Shown here: positions 58,026 through 64,000 of the stretch, in pieces
How the letters are laid out: every line of letters begins with the position of its first letter
Position numbering within the stretch: the stretch's first letter is position 1
Source: Panopea generosa
Lineage: Eukaryota; Mollusca; Bivalvia; Adapedonta; Hiatellidae
DNA: 64,000 bases
NCBI GenBank assembly: GCA_029582155.1
Contig: CM055897.1
Span: 19,934,857-19,998,856, forward strand
Direction of reading: 5' to 3'
Position numbers and translations under genes: made by a program
The notes under the pieces: generated by a model
Database searches by the model: none
The model's input: only the letters and a program-made list of their open reading frames with translations
Told to the model about the DNA's origin: nothing

Positions 58026-58640
58026 ACCAGACTGCAGCGTGGTCTAGTGATAGAGCATCTGCCTTGCATGCGGAAGGTTGATGGTTCCATCTCTGACCGG
58101 GTCATACCAAAGACTTTAAAAATGGTACTAGAAGCTTCCTCGCTTGACGCTCAGCATTAAGAGGAGAGTTCTAGATCTGGTCGGCCCAGTGTCAGTGCCG
58201 GCCCGATTAGCTCAGTCGGTTACACGTCTGACTATTAATCCAGGGGTTGTGAGTTTGAATCTCCCGCCTGTCAACAGTCTCCATGATGATTGATATACGA
58301 CATTGTGTCTCATTATCATTCGTCTCTCACCACTGATTCAAGTGGGAAAGTTATCAGTTACTTGCAGAGATGGGGTGTGCTCGAGTACTGGTTAATCCCA
58401 GGAAACAGTAGTTAGGTTAACTGATTGTCTGTTAGCCCTCGATGGCATAAAATGATGCTAAATATTCAATAATCAATCCCAGTGTTAGTATAATGTGACT
58501 AGGTGGGGTATCATACCATGTGTCTGCGGCACGATTATTCAGTGTGACAGCGCTCAGAATATTGTCTCAAGTAGACACTGTCACGATATGACTGAAAAAT
58601 TGTTGAAGGCGATGCTAAACACCATACAACAACAACAACA
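58026..58640 (+). mobile_element. SINE-B interrupted by SINE-A
   Basis: Part 58031-58196 (GCAGCGTGGTCTAGTGATAG AGCATCTGCCTTGCATGCGG head, Ala-tRNA-like anticodon region) and part 58478-58640 (ATAATGTGACTAGGTGGGGT ... ATGACTGAAAAATTGTTGAA, CAACAACAAC tail) are contiguous in intact copies. The 88-codon frame from 58495 is a shadow. Confidence 0.93.
58197..58477 (+). mobile_element. SINE-A inserted into SINE-B, with target duplication
   Basis: Head GCCCGATTAGCTCAGTCGGT TACACGTCTG, body, tail AATATTCAATAATCAAT. Flanked by CCCAGTGTCAGT (58185-58196) and CCCAGTGTTAGT (58478-58489), a 12-bp duplication of SINE-B sequence with one mismatch. Confidence 0.96.
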
Positions 58641-60221
58641 ACAACAACTGTATCTTTCTGTTCAGGATTCTGTGTTGTCTGTTATTTTCTACTGTAATAA
58701 TGGTGTTTCTCACATAGTTTATGAGTGTAATAAACACATGACATATTTTTTTAAATATTAACCTGCGTTAATGTCACTTCTGATTCATTGCTCTGTGTTT
58801 TAAAATACTGAACTACTTTCAGACTTTTTCAAATATATAAATGATGTTGATTTTGTCATGGTAAATGTACCACTTTCCTGAGTTATGTGATGAAAAGAAT
58901 CTTACATTCATGCTCATTTATATTTCAAGTTAATTAAACTTGTTGGCAAAAATGATATAAATCATGGCACAGTCTCACATGATATATTTTTGCCAACTTG
59001 TTTAATAAATTCAATAATAAATGAACACTCATTCAAGATCCTGTATACTTCAAGAAAGTGATTTATATCAGAATTTTTCAAAATTTTAGAATTTGCAAAA
59101 ATCGAATTTTTTTTCAAATGTATTATACCATATATTATACTGATTGAACCCTTTTTGCCATAAAAAGAACTATTTAAACAGACCCAACTTAGACTAAAAT
59201 AGATGTATGTCGTGACATAATCAAATGAATCGCGTGATTCGCAGTAATTGATCTCTCATGTTGGTTACCTATTGTTGAATTTCATCTATCCGAATGATGA
59301 GTTGATTATATCATCAAAACGTGTATAATTATGTGATATTTATTTTTAGAGTAGAGATTTCTTTAATTTTACCACTCCAATTAAAACATTGTTTTTGTCA
59401 CGTTGTACTGGTGTAACACTAAACTAGATCATGAATTTGTATTTTATTTATAAAATGATATTGAGATGCTTTGTTGTCATATTTAAACTGCAATTATATT
59501 TTTTAGACATTCGTAGCAATTTTTTATTTTAATGTATAAATCTACTTGTAGACTAGAGTGAGTGATGGCATACAGTGAAACAATTACTTGTCTCATTCTG
59601 TAAAACACGCTGGCAACAAAGACGGCCATTTCAATTCTATAAAAAGTTGACACTTTGCACCAAGTCTTGAACTTTAAAAATGGAAACTAGCTTTCCAAGA
59701 TGCATTTTGTCATTTCTACGAGTGAGAGTACATCAAACTAATGATTGATTGGATATTGAGTGTCACCTTTTTGTGTGCATCTATAGTAAAAGCCTCTATT
59801 CAATAACAATCATTGATAGCTTACCCAACTGTCAACATATCCCTTAATTTTTAAAGAAAATATCATCTACGCAATGAAATCTGATGACGAAGCTAGCCTA
59901 TAGTGTACAATGATGATCTCTAAATGACTGTCTTAACCATATTGAGAATATTTTCATGCTCCCACCATATGGAGTAAAGGCATGTACTGCAGAGTTGCCC
60001 TGATCCATGTGTCTGTCATCTGTCCGTACATAATATACATACATTTAATAGTAATACATTTCTTCAATTACAGAGTACTAATAGATACTTTTGAGCAGTT
60101 TGTTGTATCTTACACTCCTATTGATACTATTTTCTAGAAAATATACAAAATTGAGTTGTAAAATAAATATTACAATAGTTTCACAATAGTATGTCATGAC
60201 TGATAGAGAGGGCATATTTAA
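58641..60221. other. Intronic stretch with one old inverted repeat
   Basis: 58868-59062 folds imperfectly (AAACTTGTTGGCAAAAATGA against ATATTTTTGCCAACTTGTTT) and may be a decayed MITE. The rest is AT-rich with nothing recognised. Confidence 0.5.
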
Positions 60222-60388
60222 TGTTCACTCAAACCTGTATTAAGCAGCCAGTCAAAGAAAAGAGCAAAAGTGGCCTTTAAAGACAGGTTGTTGCTTAATG
60301 CTGTTTAATTTGCACTTAAAGCATAGAATTTGGAAATTACAAATGTGGCTGCTTAAGACAGATGACTGTTAATACAGGTTTGACTGTA
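60222..60388 (+). mobile_element. Family G MITE
   Basis: CTCAAACCTGTATTAAGCAG CCAGTC start, GTGGCTGCTTAAGACAG, AATACAGGTTTGACTGTA end. Confidence 0.82.
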
Positions 60389-60483
60389 CTTTACTCTTTT
60401 ATTAAAATGGTTTTGCCAGAAGCAACTAGAAAATATCATATTCCCCCAAGCATAATAAAGATCCCATGTTTGTAAACTTATCT

Positions 60484-61618
60484 AAGTATGATATACTAAA
60501 TATGAGTGAGAATGAGTGAAAGAGATAACAAAAAGAAGTACATTCAGAATTATCATAAATACTAAATATGAGTGAGAATGAGTGAGAGATGACAAAAAGA
60601 AGTACATTCAGTAATATCAGATATATACTAAATATGAGTGAGATTGAATGAAAGAGATAACAAAAAGAAGTACATTCAGTAATATCAGATATACTAAATA
60701 TGAGTGAGGATGAGTGAAAGAGATGACAAAAAGAAGTACATTCAGCAATATCATAAATACTAAATATGAGTGAGGATGAGTGAAAGAGATAACAAAAAGA
60801 AGTACATTCAGCAATATCATAAATACTAAATATGAGTGAGAATGAGTGAAAGAGATAACAAAAAGAAGTACATTCAGCAATATCAGATATACTGAATATA
60901 AGTGAGAATGAATGAAAGAAATAACAAAAAGAAGTACATTCAGCAATATCATCAGATATATACTAAATATGAGTGAGAATGAATGAAAGAGATAACAAAA
61001 AGAAGTACATTCAGCAATATCAGATATACTAAATATGAGTGAGATTGAGTGAAAGAGATAACAAAAAGAAGTACATTCAGCAATATCAGATATACTAAAT
61101 ATGAGTGAGAAAGAGTGAAAGAGATGACAAAAAGAAGTACATTCAGCATTATCAGATATACTAAATATGAGTGAGAAAGAGTGAAAGAGATAACAAAAAG
61201 AAGTACATTCAGCAATATCAGATATACTAAATATGAGTGAGAAAGAGTGAAAGAGATAACAAAAAGAAGTACATTCAGCAATATCAGATATACTAAATAT
61301 GAGAAAGAATGAGTGAAAGAGATGACAAAAAGAAGTACATTCAGCAATATATATACTAAATATGAGTGAGGATTAGTGAATGAGATGACAAAAAGAAGTA
61401 CATTCAGCAATATCATATATACTAAATATGAGTGAGGATGAGTGAAAGAGATAACAAAAAGAAGTACATTCAACAATATCATATATACTAAATATGAGTG
61501 AGGATGAATGAAAGAGATAACAAAAAGAAGTACATTCAGCAGTATCAGATATACTAAATATGAGTGAGAATGAGTGAAAGGGATTACAAAAAGAAGTTCA
61601 TTCAGTTATATCAGTAGT
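60484..61618. repeat. 66-bp minisatellite, about 17 units
   Basis: Unit contains ATACTAAATATGAGTGAGAA, TGAGTGAAAGAGATAACAAA and AAGAAGTACATTCAGCAATA. 66 is a multiple of three, so the minus strand carries two abutting open frames (176 and 111 codons) of a 22-residue hydrophobic repeat (ILLNVLLFVISFTHSHSYLV). They run antisense to MLK with no sign of splicing or start context; regarded as non-coding. Confidence 0.95.
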
Positions 61619-61674
61619 AATGCAATAGTTAAAATTGCTCAAAATGCGCAACAGTCACATGGAATTATGATCGA

Positions 61675-61975
61675 TTGATTGATTGATTGATTGTTTGATT
61701 GGTTGAATATTTTGCGTCATTTTTATGCCATCAAGCACTAACAGACGATCAGTTTAGTTTCCTGAGATCCTAGATGGTTAACCAGTACTCGAGCACACCT
61801 TTCTCTGTAAATAACTGATAACTTTCCTACTTGAATCAGTGGTAAGAGACTTATACTAATGAGACGCAATGTCCTATATCAGTCGTCATGGAGACTGTAG
61901 CCGGGCAAGGATTAGAACTAATGACACCTGGATTGATAGTCAGATGTGCTACTGACTGAGCAAATTAGTATAAAA
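61675..61975 (-). mobile_element. SINE-A
   Basis: (GATT)n tail, ATTTTGCGTCATTTTTATGC, CAGTACTCGAGCACACC, GGATTGATAGTCAGATGTGC head side. Lies about 100 bp before exon 2. Confidence 0.9.
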
Positions 61976-62024
61976 AGAAGACTTACAACTAATGGGGCTT
62001 GGTACTTAATTATTTCTGCTGTGA

Positions 62025-62255
<231 letters not shown>

Positions 62256-62382
62256 TAAGTGCCCTGTACTTGATATATGCATTCCATGGCATGTAATTAT
62301 GTGAATATATTAACAGGCACATCTTTCTTTTTTTTTTTTAAATAATCTATACTAATTTATTTTAGTTTGATTGTGAAGAAAA

Positions 62383-62486
62383 GTGAGAGCTTATATGAAC
62401 TGCTCTTGGGTCTGCTTTCTGGGTAGAGTCAGTACTAAACGGGTCAAACTGGGGATTGAACGCATAACCTCTGCAGGGCTTGAATT
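62383..62486 (-). mobile_element. SINE-I fragment
   Basis: GAGAGCTTATATGAACTGCT, TTCTGGGTAGAGTCAGTACT and GGGGATTGAACGCATAACCT. Confidence 0.5.
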
Positions 62487-62784
62487 TTTTTTAAAAAAAC
62501 TACTTGTCCTTCCCCTCCAACTTTTTTTATTGAGTGCTTACAGTCAAAGAAATATTAAGGTTAGTTTCTTAAATATTACTCATCATGACTAAATGTTCAC
62601 TCGTAATGGGGAGCGGACGAGTGGAATTTTCCAGCCCTGCTCTTGTGTGAGCGGCCATTGGTATGCATAATATATAGCATGTTAATATATCAGCACACGT
62701 CGCCCATGGGTTTTATGAAACCATTTTTTTTCTAAAATAAGAGGATATCACATAATTTGTTTATTACTAATTTTTTTTGTTTGT

Positions 62785-63056
62785 TTGAATATTTTGCATC
62801 ATTTTTATGCCATTGAGGGCTCACAGATGGTTAATTAACCTAACCACTCTTTCCTGGAATCCTTAATGTTTAACCAATACTCAAGCTCGCCCATCTCCAC
62901 AAGTAACTGATAACTTTCCCACAAGTATCAGAGGTTACAGACGAGTGGCAATGAGATGCAATGTCATATATATCAATAATCACAGATCAGGTGGGGATTC
63001 AGACTCACAACACCTGGATTGATAGTCAGACGAGCTACCAACTAAATTAACAGGAT
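62785..63056 (-). mobile_element. SINE-A in intron 2
   Basis: ATTTTGCATCATTTTTATGC CATTGAGGGCTCACAGATGG and CTGGATTGATAGTCAGACGA GCTACCAACT in reverse orientation. Confidence 0.9.
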
Positions 63057-63207
63057 CATGATTTATTACTGAAGTATTGGATGAGTTGTCAAAAATATGC
63101 GAGGCTGTAGTATATTTGATAATAAATGGTTACAAATGATGAAAGTGAGGTTCTCGTTGTTGCACGACTCAGAAAATTGTACATTTACATGACCATTCTT
63201 TTTAATT

Positions 63208-63389
63208 TACATTCAAACCTGGCTTAAGCACCCACCCAAGAGAAAGACAAAAAATGGCCTCTTAAGGCATGTGGCTGCTTAATACAGGTTGATTTTAACT
63301 TAAATTATAAAACTGGGAAATAGAAAATGTGTTTTTTTAAGACAAGTGGTTGCTTAATAGATGTGACCACTAACACAGGTTTAACTGTA
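63208..63389 (+). mobile_element. Family G MITE in intron 2
   Basis: TACATTCAAACCTGGCTTAA GCACCC ... GACCACTAACACAGGTTTAA CTGTA, TA at both ends. Confidence 0.82.
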
Positions 63390-63449
63390 TACAGGTATGC
63401 AAGATAAATAATGAGGAATACCTGTGAAATATTTTGCTGTTATAATTAT

Positions 63450-63560
63450 TGGGTGTCGATCCTCTGCCATGGCAGTGTGTGTTGGCCGTGAGCAAGACAC
63501 TTTATCCAAATATGCTAAGTACTGGTTCTACCTTGGAAGACTTTAAGCATGATTGTTCAA
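63450..63560 (+). mobile_element. SINE-J fragment next to the exon 3 acceptor
   Basis: GTGTCGATCCTCTGCCATGG, GAGCAAGACACTTTATCCAA, ATATGCTAAGTACTGGTTCT ACCTTGGAAGACTT match the J copy at 15025-15222; head missing. Confidence 0.65.
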
Positions 63561-63620
63561 GTCGTAAGAACTTGTTTTACAGTCGATGTAAAATAAATAA
63601 ATTAAAATATATATTTATAA

Positions 63621-63857
<237 letters not shown>

Positions 63858-64000
63858 TAAAAATATAGTTTTGTTTCCTGTGACCCGGCTGAGTCAATAT
63901 TTTAACCCCAGAATCCAAAAATATTTTTGCCCCGAAGTGGGAGACACTGATATGGGTCTGTTCGTCCATCCGTTTTGGTTTCCGTGCAGTGACTTAAGAA

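Overview
The window is nuclear DNA from an invertebrate animal. It contains one protein-coding gene with spliceosomal introns, is clearly AT-rich, and is otherwise filled with tRNA-derived SINEs, short inverted-repeat DNA elements, minisatellites and microsatellites. The repeat repertoire (SINEs ending in AAACCCCATT plus an A or ATTC tail, and elements opening TTTTTAGCTC and closing CTTGTT) looks molluscan, most likely bivalve. That assignment rests on general familiarity, not on a search.

The gene is a mixed-lineage kinase (MLK; MAP3K9/10/11/21 group, Drosophila slipper) on the + strand. Exon 1 (coding 16613-17315) encodes an SH3 domain, the kinase N-lobe and the catalytic loop up to HRDLKSNN. 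Exon 2 (62074-62254) and exon 3 (63647-63795) continue with DFG, the activation loop and part of the C-lobe. The rest of the gene (end of the kinase, leucine zippers, CRIB) lies past the right edge. Reading frame and phase (1, then 2, then 1) agree across all junctions and the joined product is colinear with MLK kinases, so nothing is missing between exons. Intron 1 is 44,758 bp; intron 2 is 1,392 bp. A candidate TATA-less promoter (CCAAT box plus a YY1-like AAGATGGCGG) lies about 310-340 bp before the ATG.

Bases 1-16,250 are upstream intergenic DNA. They hold a foldback element, an ATT/ATC microsatellite, a 3-kb 26-bp minisatellite with a 910-bp tandem duplication, a 24-bp minisatellite, a minisatellite split by a dead 5'-truncated non-LTR retrotransposon, a long TTG microsatellite and SINE copies.

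Intron 1 is largely a transposon accumulation. I recognise by internal comparison: SINE-A (13 copies in the window), SINE-B (7), SINE-C (12) and further SINE-like families H, I and J; a piggyBac-like TTAA MITE (F, 7 copies); a TA-flanked MITE (G, 4); a TAA-flanked MITE (D); a hAT-like element (K); and a group with subterminal hairpins and CTTGTT ends (E, L). Several insertions are nested and several have intact target-site duplications, so relative ages can be read directly. Two large minisatellites (30-bp G-rich; 66-bp) lie in the 3' half. I found no second convincing host gene and no evidence for a new multi-gene system. The most unusual items are the nested insertions, the hairpin-ended CTTGTT families, a 95-bp-arm hairpin in the intron, and the higher-order minisatellites.
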